Shown piece by piece: positions 1-5,481 of a stretch of DNA of 6,774 bases (position 1 is the first letter of the stretch; each line of letters begins with the position of its first letter). This stretch comes from Phycisphaerae bacterium. GTDB lineage: Bacteria > Planctomycetota > Phycisphaerae > Sedimentisphaerales > Anaerobacaceae. The translations under genes and the position numbers were made by a program. The notes beneath the pieces are model-generated. The model saw only the letters and a list, made by a program, of their open reading frames with translations. It did not search any database and was not told the DNA's origin. Location of the stretch: contig JAUWBX010000106.1 of NCBI GenBank assembly GCA_030609625.1, positions 1 to 6,774 on the forward strand, written 5' to 3'.

Positions 1-423
1 AAGCCGGCAGAAAAGCCCGAAGGCGAAATTCCTGCTGAGCAGGAGACAAGTGCTGAACAGCCCGAAACTACCGAACAACTTGAAATCCCTAAAGAGCCTG
101 GACCACCAATCCTTAAGCCTGGTAAAGTAACAGCAATTGGAGGTATGCGGATAGGTTCGGGAGTTTGCAATATATTAGCCGGTCTTTTCTTTTGTTGGCT
201 CATTGTCCCAATTATCATGATTCCTCTTGGTGTTGTAGAAATTGTCTCAGGAAGTAATTTATTGAAAGCTAAGCCTGGTCGTCTATCAAGTTTGCTTGCT
301 ATTCCTATTTTAGAAATTATTGCAATACTTACACTCGCAGGCTGGGTCAGTGTAGTTGTGGGAATAATAAGTCTTGTGTTCCTTAGTGATCAAGGAGTTA
401 AGTCTTATCTCGACCAGTTATAG
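1..423 (+). CDS. Small membrane protein with Pro/Glu-rich arm (5' end outside window)
   Basis: The reading frame is open from base 1 to the TAG at 421-423 (140 codons visible), so the gene starts before the window; the ATG at 145 is internal and should not be taken as the start. The first ~45 visible residues are hydrophilic and rich in Pro, Glu and Lys, including PAEKPEGEIPAE and SAEQPE. They match the arm of the next gene closely, in DNA as well as protein. From about codon 49 the protein becomes strongly hydrophobic: one hairpin-like membrane stretch (about codons 54-80), a short basic loop (KAKPGR) and a second (about 98-130), ending SYLDQL. I do not recognise the membrane domain and assign no function. 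It lies 62 bases upstream of the DUF4870 gene on the same strand and is probably co-transcribed with it. It is more AT-rich than the sulfatases downstream. Confidence 0.75.
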   Translation, partial: KPAEKPEGEIPAEQETSAEQPETTEQLEIPKEPGPPILKPGKVTAIGGMRIGSGVCNILAGLFFCWLIVPIIMIPLGVVEIVSGSNLLKAKPGRLSSLLAIPILEIIAILTLAGWVSVVVGIISLVFLSDQGVKSYLDQL

Positions 424-485
424 ATAGTTCTTAAAAAAGAAGGGTTTGTCAAATCAGAGTAAACTGAATAGAAGGGAGTTGGACT

Positions 486-1037
486 ATGGCAAAAAAAGAG
501 GAAACCCCAGAACCGGCAGAAAAGCCTGAGAGCGAAACCCCAGAGCAGGCAGAAAAACCCGAAGGCGAAACTCCTGCCGAAAAAGATGTCAGCGCTGAGC
601 AGCCCGAAAGTGTTCGAGAGGAGCCCGTTAGCGCCGAACATCCCAAAAGTATTCAAGAGGAAAAGGCCGGCGAAGAAATCAGTAAAGATGCTCGCATGTG
701 GGCGATGATATGCCATCTGGCGGGACTTGTGTGGTTTGCATGGTTTGCGTGGCTTATTGTGCCTGTAGTTGGCAACATCGTTGCGCCATTGATTATCTGG
801 CAGATAAAGAAGGAAGAATTTCCTTTTGTGGACGAGCAGGGTAAAGAAGCAGTAAACTTCCAGATATCTATATTGATATATGGGATTGTTGCGGGGCTTC
901 TGTGTTTTGCGTGCGTTGGCTTTGTTTTGCTGCTGGCGGTAGCCGTTTTTGACTTGATCTTTTTGCTGATTGCAGCGGTCAAAGCCAACAATGGTGAGCA
1001 CTATCGCTATCCGTTGACTATCCGGTTCGTTAAGTGA
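486..1037 (+). CDS. DUF4870 (Tic20-like) membrane protein with repetitive acidic N-terminal arm
   Basis: The product has 183 residues. Residues 1-68 form a hydrophilic Pro/Glu/Lys arm made of short repeats (AEKPE-x-ETP twice, then VSAE-x-P twice). Residues 69-183 are a full DUF4870 domain: RMWAMICHLAGL, a membrane segment (about 74-106) with GNIVAPLIIWQIKKEE, then PFVDEQGKEAVNFQIS (113-128), two further membrane helices (about 128-165) and the typical ending AAVKANNGEHYRYPLTIRF. The PFVDEQGKEAVNFQ and KANNGE-x-YRYPLTIR blocks are diagnostic for this family, whose biochemical role is not established. The start is supported by GAAGGGAG at 471-478, 7 bases before ATG. Most DUF4870 proteins lack such a long arm; the upstream gene carries the same kind. 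The arm probably faces the cytoplasm, but topology was not tested. Domain assignment is secure; function is unknown. Confidence 0.9.
   Translation: MAKKEETPEPAEKPESETPEQAEKPEGETPAEKDVSAEQPESVREEPVSAEHPKSIQEEKAGEEISKDARMWAMICHLAGLVWFAWFAWLIVPVVGNIVAPLIIWQIKKEEFPFVDEQGKEAVNFQISILIYGIVAGLLCFACVGFVLLLAVAVFDLIFLLIAAVKANNGEHYRYPLTIRFVK
516..581 (+). repeat. 33-base in-frame tandem repeat, two copies (AEKPE-x-ETP)
   Basis: Residues 11-21 and 22-32 of the DUF4870 protein are two imperfect copies of an 11-residue unit beginning AEKPE(S/G)ETP. The same unit reappears at bases 4-39 in the upstream gene, so it has spread both within and between the two genes. The repeat is in frame and changes only the length of the hydrophilic arm. 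Confidence 0.7.
588..665 (+). repeat. 39-base in-frame tandem repeat, two copies (VSAE-x-P unit)
   Basis: Residues 35-47 (VSAEQPESVREEP) and 48-60 (VSAEHPKSIQEEK) of the DUF4870 protein are two copies of a 13-residue unit. The DNA copies differ mainly at third codon positions, which suggests selection on the acidic, proline-containing character after duplication. The upstream gene has one related SAEQPE unit around bases 49-66. Confidence 0.7.
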
Positions 1038-1043
1038 AAAATC

Positions 1044-1058
1044 CTGGGTGAGACCCGG
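1044..1058 (+). other. Short hairpin after the DUF4870 gene
   Basis: CTGGGT (1044-1049), loop GAG, and ACCCGG (1053-1058) can form a 6-pair stem with one G-T pair, 7 bases after the stop codon. No T-run follows, so it does not qualify as an intrinsic terminator. It might stabilise an mRNA end or mean nothing. Confidence 0.2.
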
Positions 1059-1072
1059 TGCTAAATATGAGA

Positions 1073-1101
1073 TTGCTTTACGCCTGTGGCGGATTTTCTA
1101 T
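1073..1101 (+). promoter_or_regulatory. Possible sigma-70 promoter for the DUF3147 gene
   Basis: TTGCTT (1073-1078) and TTCTAT (1096-1101) are separated by 17 bases, an acceptable but imperfect -35/-10 pair. Transcription would begin near 1108, upstream of the ATG at 1134 but downstream of the alternative GTG at 1086, so if real it favours the shorter protein. The match is weak and is based on spacing and consensus only. Confidence 0.3.
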
Positions 1102-1133
1102 ACCTTGCTCGCGATAAGGCGAGAACGGTCGAT

Positions 1134-1466
1134 ATGCGATTTGCTATCAAGCTGTTGATTAGTGTGTGCGTTATTGCTTTCTGCGCCGGGATAGGGCGCA
1201 AGCTGCCAACGTTAGCGGGCTTAATTGCAGTGATGCCATTGACCGGCCTTATCGTGCTGGTCTGGCTGTGTCTGGATAACCCCGATAATTTCAATCTGAT
1301 GACCGAGTACACCAAAGGTGCCTTGTGGGGTATTGTGCCGAGTGTTTTGTTTTTCCTTGTGGCTTTTATGTGTTTTCACAAGCGCCTGTCTTTGTGGATA
1401 GTACTTTGCGCAGGCTTTGCGGTCTGGCTTGTCGCAGCTTTTATTCATCAGTGGCTGCTTAAGTAG
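1134..1466 (+). CDS. DUF3147 / GlpM-like four-helix membrane protein
   Basis: The product has 110 residues and is almost entirely hydrophobic, with four likely membrane helices (about 4-20, 26-46, 64-80, 86-106). The pattern MRF-x-IKLLIS, GRKLPTLAGLIAVMPLTGLIVLVWL, then a short polar loop LDNPDNFN and KGALWGIVPSVLFFLV matches DUF3147, a family that includes GlpM of Pseudomonas. Its function is unresolved; GlpM was linked genetically to alginate production. I chose ATG 1134 because family members begin with M(R/K)-x-x-x-K at the first helix and a weak Shine-Dalgarno (AAGGCGAG, 1116-1123) precedes it. A GTG at 1086 in the same frame would add 16 residues but has no visible ribosome site. It follows the DUF4870 gene by 96 bases and is convergent with lgt, whose stop lies 5 bases away. 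Confidence 0.8.
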   Translation: MRFAIKLLISVCVIAFCAGIGRKLPTLAGLIAVMPLTGLIVLVWLCLDNPDNFNLMTEYTKGALWGIVPSVLFFLVAFMCFHKRLSLWIVLCAGFAVWLVAAFIHQWLLK

Positions 1467-1471
1467 ATTGA

Positions 1472-2410
1472 TTATTGCCGGTGTTCGAATTTTATTGAAG
1501 TATCCTGACCACGCTGCTGTTTCCATCCACCTGTATCGTCTGGCCGGTTTTGATAATTTTGGTGCCGTCCTTCCGTCACAGAATCCGGGACAGTTGTTTT
1601 ACTATGAGCATATATTATCAGAACAATTCCAGCGAGTAAAAAAGGGATGCTGAGCAGTTGCCCAACACTAAGGGGCAGATTAGAACTATAAGAAGCCTGT
1701 CGTGCCTTTACGAATTCCAAAAAGAAACGTGCTGTAAAAACCAAAAATAGAAAGAGGCCGGTGAGAAAACCTTGTTTGATTTTATGTCTTTGCTTTTTGT
1801 AGATAGTCAGTAGTACGACAAAAATCAATCCATAAGTAACAGACTCATATAGTTGAACCGGATGTCTCGGTATGTTATCGACCTTTTCGAATATAAACGC
1901 CCATGGCAGTGTTGTTGGGGTTCCAATGATTTCTGAGTTAAACAGGTTGCCAATGCGAATAAAAAAGCCACATAATCCTGCGATAATTGCAATTCGGTCG
2001 AGCAGCCAAAGATATGATTCACGTGGGTGATTGCGGGAATACAAAAAAATGGCGGTTAAGGCGCCGAGTCCGCCTCCATGACTTGCCAGGCCGCCTTTCC
2101 AGACCTTCAGTATTTCTATGGGATTGCTCAAAAAATAAGAAGGATTATAGAAAAAACAATGCCCGAGACGTGCTCCCAAAATAGTACCAATGAGCACATA
2201 AACAAGAAGTTTATCCAAATTTTTGACGGGTCTGCCTTCAAGGCGGAATATCCTGCGCAAAAGCAAAAAACCGAAGAGAAAGGAACTTGCGAACATAAGG
2301 CCGTACCAACGGATACTAATCGGCCCCAGGCTAAAAAGTTCGGGGTCTATGTCCCAATGAAAGTATCCTGCGCCGATTAGGTAACGTTGTATGCCGGCCA
2401 CGTTATACAT
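1472..2410 (-). CDS. lgt: Prolipoprotein diacylglyceryl transferase (Lgt)
   Basis: The product has 312 residues. Lgt is the inner-membrane enzyme that transfers diacylglycerol from phosphatidylglycerol to the lipobox cysteine of prolipoproteins, the first step of lipoprotein maturation. Family marks in order are LGPISIRWYGLMF (28-40), GARLGHCFFYNP (79-90), KGGLASHGGGLGA with His111 (105-117), RIGNLFNSEIIGTPT with Arg152 and Asn155 (152-166), RHPVQLYES (182-190) and ARFFLEFVK with Arg228 and Glu232 (227-235). Several hydrophobic helices surround them. The start is supported by GAGG 6 bases before ATG (minus strand, 2417-2420). Recognisable Lgt sequence ends near residue 270; the remaining ~40 residues are polar and unlike Lgt, and a neighbouring frame looks more protein-like there. 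It is divergent from three genes encoding putative Tat lipoproteins, which are natural substrates. The gene is more AT-rich than the sulfatases. Confidence 0.95.
   Translation of the reverse strand: MYNVAGIQRYLIGAGYFHWDIDPELFSLGPISIRWYGLMFASSFLFGFLLLRRIFRLEGRPVKNLDKLLVYVLIGTILGARLGHCFFYNPSYFLSNPIEILKVWKGGLASHGGGLGALTAIFLYSRNHPRESYLWLLDRIAIIAGLCGFFIRIGNLFNSEIIGTPTTLPWAFIFEKVDNIPRHPVQLYESVTYGLIFVVLLTIYKKQRHKIKQGFLTGLFLFLVFTARFFLEFVKARQASYSSNLPLSVGQLLSIPFLLAGIVLIIYAHSKTTVPDSVTEGRHQNYQNRPDDTGGWKQQRGQDTSIKFEHRQ
1492..1575 (-). pseudogene. Possible C-terminal remnant of a PEP-utilising enzyme, overlapping the lgt 3' end
   Basis: In a different minus-strand frame from lgt, between TGA (1576-1578) and TAA (1492-1494), 27 codons read DGTKIIKTGQTIQVDGN followed by SSVVRILQ. 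This resembles the last strand of the PEP-utilising mobile domain (PEP synthase/PPDK-like proteins), which typically ends with a '-T-x-x-(I/L)-x-x-G-x-x-(I/V)-x-VDG-x-x-G-x-V-x-(I/L)L' pattern just before the stop. The lgt frame over the same bases encodes a low-complexity polar tail. Either a one-base indel near 1575-1580 joined lgt to this ending, or the remnant of another gene lies here. The assignment is by pattern memory on a very short peptide; the Gly usually found after VDG-x-x is Ser here. Confidence 0.35.
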
Positions 2411-2510
2411 ACGCTGCCTCGAACTTGCGAATAGTTGAGATTGTTTCAGTCATTTGCTTTCGGCAGGCTCGGCCGCAATGACATTCATTCTTCGAGCACT
2501 CACAGAACAC
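2403..2510 (-). other. Short Cys-rich reading frame running into the lgt start
   Basis: A minus-strand frame from GTG (2508-2510) to TAA (2403-2405) encodes 35 residues: CECSKNECHCGRAC near the start, then from an internal ATG (2451-2453) MTETISTIRKFEAAYV. Its stop overlaps the lgt ATG (TATGTATAA), the arrangement used for translational coupling. The frame stays open further upstream without an ATG. No convincing ribosome site precedes either start, so it may be chance, a leader peptide, or a fragment of a decayed gene. Confidence 0.15.
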
Positions 2511-2521
2511 AACTATGTTCT
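2504..2521. repeat. Inverted repeat AGAACA-N6-TGTTCT in the divergent control region
   Basis: AGAACA (2504-2509) and TGTTCT (2516-2521) are exact inverted copies separated by 6 bases. Symmetry extends to ACA and TGT outside if one base is bulged. The right arm touches the TTGTAA -35 candidate of the sulfatase promoter, a common place for a repressor operator. It does not fit the usual LexA spacing. No regulator gene is in the window. Confidence 0.4.
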
Positions 2522-2549
2522 TGTAAGATTGTTCCTGGCCGGCTATTAT
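2521..2549 (+). promoter_or_regulatory. Sigma-70-like promoter for the sulfatase cluster
   Basis: TTGTAA (2521-2526) and TATTAT (2544-2549) are separated by exactly 17 bases. Predicted transcription starts near 2556, giving a ~47-base leader before the ATG at 2603 and making the upstream ATG at 2558 an unlikely start. This is the best promoter match I saw in the window, but it was judged by consensus only. Confidence 0.5.
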
Positions 2550-2550
2550 A
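2545..2550 (-). promoter_or_regulatory. Minus-strand TATAAT facing lgt, overlapping the sulfatase -10
   Basis: The complement of bases 2545-2550 is a perfect TATAAT oriented toward lgt, sharing five bases with the plus-strand TATTAT. No good -35 lies 16-18 bases upstream (ATACTT at 17). If active it would give lgt a leader of roughly 130 bases containing the short Cys-rich frame. Confidence 0.25.
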
Positions 2551-2589
2551 GCGTACAATGACGATTGAAGTATGCAAAAAAAGTCAGTT

Positions 2590-2594
2590 AAGGA
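2590..2594 (+). promoter_or_regulatory. Shine-Dalgarno AAGGA deciding the first sulfatase start
   Basis: AAGGA ends 8 bases before ATG 2603, while the longer in-frame ATG at 2558 sits at the predicted transcription start with no ribosome site. With the 2603 start the twin-arginine motif falls at residues 7-8, as expected for a Tat signal. Confidence 0.7.
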
Positions 2595-2602
2595 ATCCTC
2601 CC

Positions 2603-4042
2603 ATGAAACCTCAAATTAATCGACGCCAATTTATTAAGGTTCTAAGTGCAGGTGCTGTTTCGCTGGCTCTGCCCGGCTGCGTAGGTCCCGGCAAGTTGAA
2701 TGCCGGCAGGGGTAAAGAGAAAAAACCAAACTTTATCATCATATTTTGCGATGATATGGGCTACGGCGATTTAACCTGCTACGGCCATCCGACGATTCGC
2801 ACACCCAACCTGGACCAGATGGCTGGCCAGGGCCAGAAGTGGATGAATTTTTACGTCGGGGCCTCGGTCTGCACGCCGAGCCGGGCGGCACTGTTGACCG
2901 GAAGACTGCCGATTCGCAGCGGAATGTGCAGCGACAAACGGCGTGTATTGTTTCCCGATTCAGCAGGTGGTCTGCCGAAAAATGAAGTTACAATCGCCGA
3001 GGCTCTCAAGACCGAAGGTTACGCGACCGCATGTGTCGGAAAATGGCACCTCGGACACCTGCGGCAATATCTGCCGATAAATAACGGCTTCGATTCCTAT
3101 TTCGGCATCCCGTACAGCAATGATATGGATAAGGTCGGTGGGCAGGGACGAGAAGCGTTTCTTGAGCCAAAAATTGAGTACTTCAATGTCCCGCTTATGC
3201 GCGATGAAGAGATTATAGAGCGCCCCGCCGACCAGAACACGATTACAAAGCGTTACACCGAAGAGGCAATCAGGTTTATACGAAAAAGCAAAAACAAGCC
3301 CTTCTTTCTCTACCTGGCGCACAACCTGCCTCACGTCCCGTTGTTTGTCTCGAAGAAGTTCAACGACAAAAGCCTGCGCGGTCTGTATGGCGATGTAATT
3401 GAAGAGATTGACTGGGGCGTCGGGCAGATACTCAGGACGCTGCGCCGCGAAGGCCTGGCGGAAAATACATTTGTTGTCTTTACCTCAGACAACGGCCCGT
3501 GGCTGACTTTCAAAGAGCACGGCGGCTCGGCCGGCCTGCTGAGAGAAGGCAAAGGCTGTACTTTCGAGGGTGGTATGCGAGAGCCTTGTATTATGTGGTG
3601 GCCGGGCAAAATCAGACCCGCCGTCGTAAACGATATCGGTTCGACTATGGATTTATATACGACGATTCTGACGTTAGCCGGTGCGAATGTCCCGACCGAC
3701 CGCGTGGTCGATGGGCTGGATTTGTCACCCGCCATTTTCGGGACCGGGCCGAGTCCGCGAAAAGTTATGTTCTATTATCGAGGCGCAAAATTGTACGCGG
3801 TGCGCAAGGGGCCGTACAAGGCGCATTTTATAACAAGGCTGGCCTACGGGAAAGGTGCCAACAAAGAGATGCACCACGACCCCCCGTTGCTTTACCATCT
3901 CGGCCACGACCCTTCCGAAAAATATGATATAGCCAAAGACCATCTGGAGGTCATAGCTGAAATCCGAAAAGAGATCACCCTGCATCTTGCGACATTGGTA
4001 CCGGGCGAAGACCAATTAGCCAAACGTATCGGAAAGAAATGA
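2603..4042 (+). CDS. Arylsulfatase-A-like sulfatase (S1 family), Tat lipoprotein
   Basis: The product has 479 residues and belongs to the type I sulfatases (PF00884), which hydrolyse sulfate esters using a formylglycine made from a cysteine and a bound Ca2+. Residues 1-26 are a twin-arginine leader (NRRQFIK, hydrophobic stretch, LPGC) with Cys26 a likely lipidation site. Active-site marks are FCDDMGYGD (Asp50, Asp51), CTPSR (Cys90 as formylglycine, Arg94), GKWHLG (Lys147, His149), AHNLPH (His240, His244), TSDNG (Asp296, Asn297) and REGKGCTFEGG (Lys318). LLTGRLPIRSGM, GGLPKNEVTIAEALK and LPINNGFDSYFGIPYSNDM closely follow the arylsulfatase A / N-acetylgalactosamine-6-sulfatase group. The protein is complete and of normal length. 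The substrate is probably a sulfated polysaccharide, but the sequence does not say which. It is the first gene of the three-sulfatase cluster; the next starts 20 bases on. I see no missing catalytic residue. Confidence 0.95.
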   Translation: MKPQINRRQFIKVLSAGAVSLALPGCVGPGKLNAGRGKEKKPNFIIIFCDDMGYGDLTCYGHPTIRTPNLDQMAGQGQKWMNFYVGASVCTPSRAALLTGRLPIRSGMCSDKRRVLFPDSAGGLPKNEVTIAEALKTEGYATACVGKWHLGHLRQYLPINNGFDSYFGIPYSNDMDKVGGQGREAFLEPKIEYFNVPLMRDEEIIERPADQNTITKRYTEEAIRFIRKSKNKPFFLYLAHNLPHVPLFVSKKFNDKSLRGLYGDVIEEIDWGVGQILRTLRREGLAENTFVVFTSDNGPWLTFKEHGGSAGLLREGKGCTFEGGMREPCIMWWPGKIRPAVVNDIGSTMDLYTTILTLAGANVPTDRVVDGLDLSPAIFGTGPSPRKVMFYYRGAKLYAVRKGPYKAHFITRLAYGKGANKEMHHDPPLLYHLGHDPSEKYDIAKDHLEVIAEIRKEITLHLATLVPGEDQLAKRIGKK

Positions 4043-4044
4043 TT

Positions 4045-4059
4045 GAGAGGAAAGAAGGA
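4045..4059 (+). promoter_or_regulatory. Purine-rich ribosome site before the second sulfatase
   Basis: GAGAGG (4045-4050) and AGAAGGA (4053-4059) precede ATG 4063. The nearer one leaves only 3 bases and the farther one 12, so spacing is not ideal for either. An alternative ATG at 4039 overlaps the previous stop as ATGA and would add 8 residues, but it lacks a clear site. The RRDFIK motif at the very N-terminus favours 4063. Confidence 0.5.
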
Positions 4060-4062
4060 TTT

Positions 4063-5409
4063 ATGAACAGACGAGATTTTATCAAAACGGTGGGCTGTGG
4101 AGCGGCGGCGCTGGCAATGCCGGGGTGCAATAGCGTTTCCGGCTTGCCTGCCGACAGTCCGCAGTCTTATGGACTCCTTACGGAGGACGCCTTACGGCGG
4201 GGCAAACGGCCCAATATCATCCTGATAATGGCCGATGACCTGGGTTATGAGTGCCTTGGTTGTTATGGCAGCAAATCTTACAAGACGCCCGTCCTCGATG
4301 AGCTGGCCCGGACAGGTATGCGGTTCGAGCATTGCTATTCGCAGCCGCTTTGCACGCCATCGCGTGTAAAGATTATGACGGGGCAATATAACATCCGGAA
4401 CTACACTAAATTTGGGGCGCTGCATTCCAGGGAAAAGACATTCGGGCATCTTATGCAGAGCGCCGGATATGCGACGTGTGTGGTGGGTAAGTGGCAGTTG
4501 GCGGCACGCGACGGCGGCGTAGGGACATATCCTAAGCAGGCCGGCTTCGATGAGCACTGTCTGTGGCAGGTTAAAGACAGGGGTTCTCGCTATAAAGACC
4601 CTATCATCGTGCAGAACGGCAGGAACCGTGAGGACCTCAAGGGCAAATACGGGCCTGATATCTTTTGTGATTACCTGCTGGAGTTTGTGGAACGCCGCAA
4701 AGCCGAGCCGTTCTTTGTTTACTTTCCGATGGCGTTGACCCATGCGCCGTTCGTGCCCACGCCGGACACCGAGGAGTGGAAAAAGACAAGCACTAAAGCT
4801 CATAAAAAACACTTCGCTGATATGGTCGCGTATATGGACAAAATCATCGGACGTATCGTTCACAAACTCGACGAAGCGGGGCTGCGCGAGAATACCCTCC
4901 TCTTGTTCACCGGCGACAACGGTACGCCCAGAGGCATTACGTCGGAAATGAAGGACGGCAGCTTTATCAACGGCGGCAAAGGTCTTACGACCGATGCCGG
5001 TACACACGTTGCGCTTGTTGCGAACTGGAAAGGCACGACTCCGGCGGGCAAAGTGTGCCCGGACCTTGTGGATTTCAGCGATATCCTTCCGACGATTGCA
5101 GAGGCAAGCGGCGCCTCGCTCCCTGAGAATGTGACCATTGACGGGCGGAGCTTCCTGCCTCAGCTTCGCGGCAGAAGGGGCAATCCAAGGGACTGGATAT
5201 TCATCTGGTATCGGCGGAATCCGGGTGATACGTTGTATCGCTTTGCGCGCGACAAGCGGTGGAAGCTCTACGATGACGGCAAATATAATCGGGCCGGCAA
5301 TCTTTATGATGTGCCGGCTGATACGCTTGAGCAGGATCCGAATCCGGGTGGCCCGGAAGCTGCCGCGGCAGGGAAACGGCTTCAAACCGTTCTGGATTCT
5401 ATGAAGTAA
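4063..5409 (+). CDS. S1-family sulfatase with GKWQL motif, Tat lipoprotein
   Basis: The product has 448 residues and is a complete formylglycine-type sulfatase of PF00884. Its leader is MNRRDFIK, an Ala-rich stretch and MPGC (Cys22 likely lipidated), then a linker to residue 50. Catalytic marks are NIILIMADDLGYECLGCYG (Asp58, Asp59), QPLCTPSR (Cys97, Arg101), GKWQL (Lys143, Gln145), MALTHAPF (His227), TGDNG (Asp285, Asn286) and NGGKG (Lys306). Gln145 replaces the His found in the other two enzymes; from memory this is usual in a planctomycete subgroup with 'PKQAGFDEHCLWQ' and 'GKYGPDIFCDY' blocks, so it is probably not a defect. DGRSFLPQLRG and RWKLYDDGKYNRAGNLYDV near the C-terminus are typical. 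It lies 20 bases after the first sulfatase and 72 before the third, with whose 5' end it shares a near-identical stretch. The substrate is unknown. Confidence 0.93.
   Translation: MNRRDFIKTVGCGAAALAMPGCNSVSGLPADSPQSYGLLTEDALRRGKRPNIILIMADDLGYECLGCYGSKSYKTPVLDELARTGMRFEHCYSQPLCTPSRVKIMTGQYNIRNYTKFGALHSREKTFGHLMQSAGYATCVVGKWQLAARDGGVGTYPKQAGFDEHCLWQVKDRGSRYKDPIIVQNGRNREDLKGKYGPDIFCDYLLEFVERRKAEPFFVYFPMALTHAPFVPTPDTEEWKKTSTKAHKKHFADMVAYMDKIIGRIVHKLDEAGLRENTLLLFTGDNGTPRGITSEMKDGSFINGGKGLTTDAGTHVALVANWKGTTPAGKVCPDLVDFSDILPTIAEASGASLPENVTIDGRSFLPQLRGRRGNPRDWIFIWYRRNPGDTLYRFARDKRWKLYDDGKYNRAGNLYDVPADTLEQDPNPGGPEAAAAGKRLQTVLDSMK
4171..4198 (+). repeat. 14-base imperfect tandem repeat, GGAC-x-CCTTACGG core
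   Basis: GGACTCCTTACGGA (4171-4184) is followed directly by GGACGCCTTACGGC (4185-4198). The unit is not a multiple of three, so the copies are read in different frames (GLLTE, then DALRR). Each can fold into a 4-pair stem with a TTAC loop (CTCC/GGAG and CGCC/GGCG). The third sulfatase has only one copy, at 5595-5608, and lacks the 7 residues SYGLLTE. Confidence 0.6.
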
Positions 5410-5469
5410 AACGTTTTAGGATTATCTCCCGAATTGTAGTAATAAGCAGATTTTTGTGCCTTATTTGAC

Positions 5470-5474
5470 AAGGA
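5470..5474 (+). promoter_or_regulatory. Shine-Dalgarno AAGGA deciding the third sulfatase start
   Basis: AAGGA ends 7 bases before ATG 5482. An in-frame ATG at 5476 is only 1 base from the same site, too close for initiation, so 5482 is preferred; the choice changes the protein by two residues. Confidence 0.65.
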
Positions 5475-5481
5475 AATGGAC

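Noticed and set aside
405..1001. 198-codon minus-strand frame opposite the DUF4870 gene
   Set aside because: The plus strand carries a clear DUF4870 domain with a good ribosome site; the antisense product is aromatic-rich without family features and arises from the repetitive arm.
1221..1526. 101-codon minus-strand frame spanning the lgt/DUF3147 junction
   Set aside because: It lies antisense to the DUF3147 protein, starts inside the lgt tail, and encodes no recognisable sequence; it is not the frame that looks like a PEP-utilising end.
2504..2521. LexA (SOS) box
   Set aside because: The arms GAAC and GTTC are 8 bases apart rather than the 4 of the Gram-positive-type box, and the sequence is not CTG-N10-CAG either.
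2558..2602. Longer N-terminus for the first sulfatase from ATG 2558
   Set aside because: It has no ribosome site, sits at the predicted transcription start, and would push the twin-arginine motif away from the N-terminus.
3499..3927. 142-codon plus-strand frame inside the first sulfatase
   Set aside because: It is an Arg-rich out-of-frame shadow of an intact sulfatase coding region.
4192..5385. 397-codon minus-strand frame opposite the second sulfatase
   Set aside because: It is antisense to a sulfatase with complete catalytic motifs; its translation shows no recognisable domain and is basic and irregular, as expected of a shadow frame in GC-richer DNA.
5407..5418. Perfect 12-base palindrome TAAAACGTTTTA at the second sulfatase stop
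   Set aside because: It is AT-rich with no loop and no following T-run; short palindromes of this kind are common by chance, so I do not call a terminator or operator.
5410..5481. Independent promoter for the third sulfatase
   Set aside because: TTGTAG at 5434 has no acceptable -10 at 16-18 bases; co-transcription with the upstream genes is simpler.
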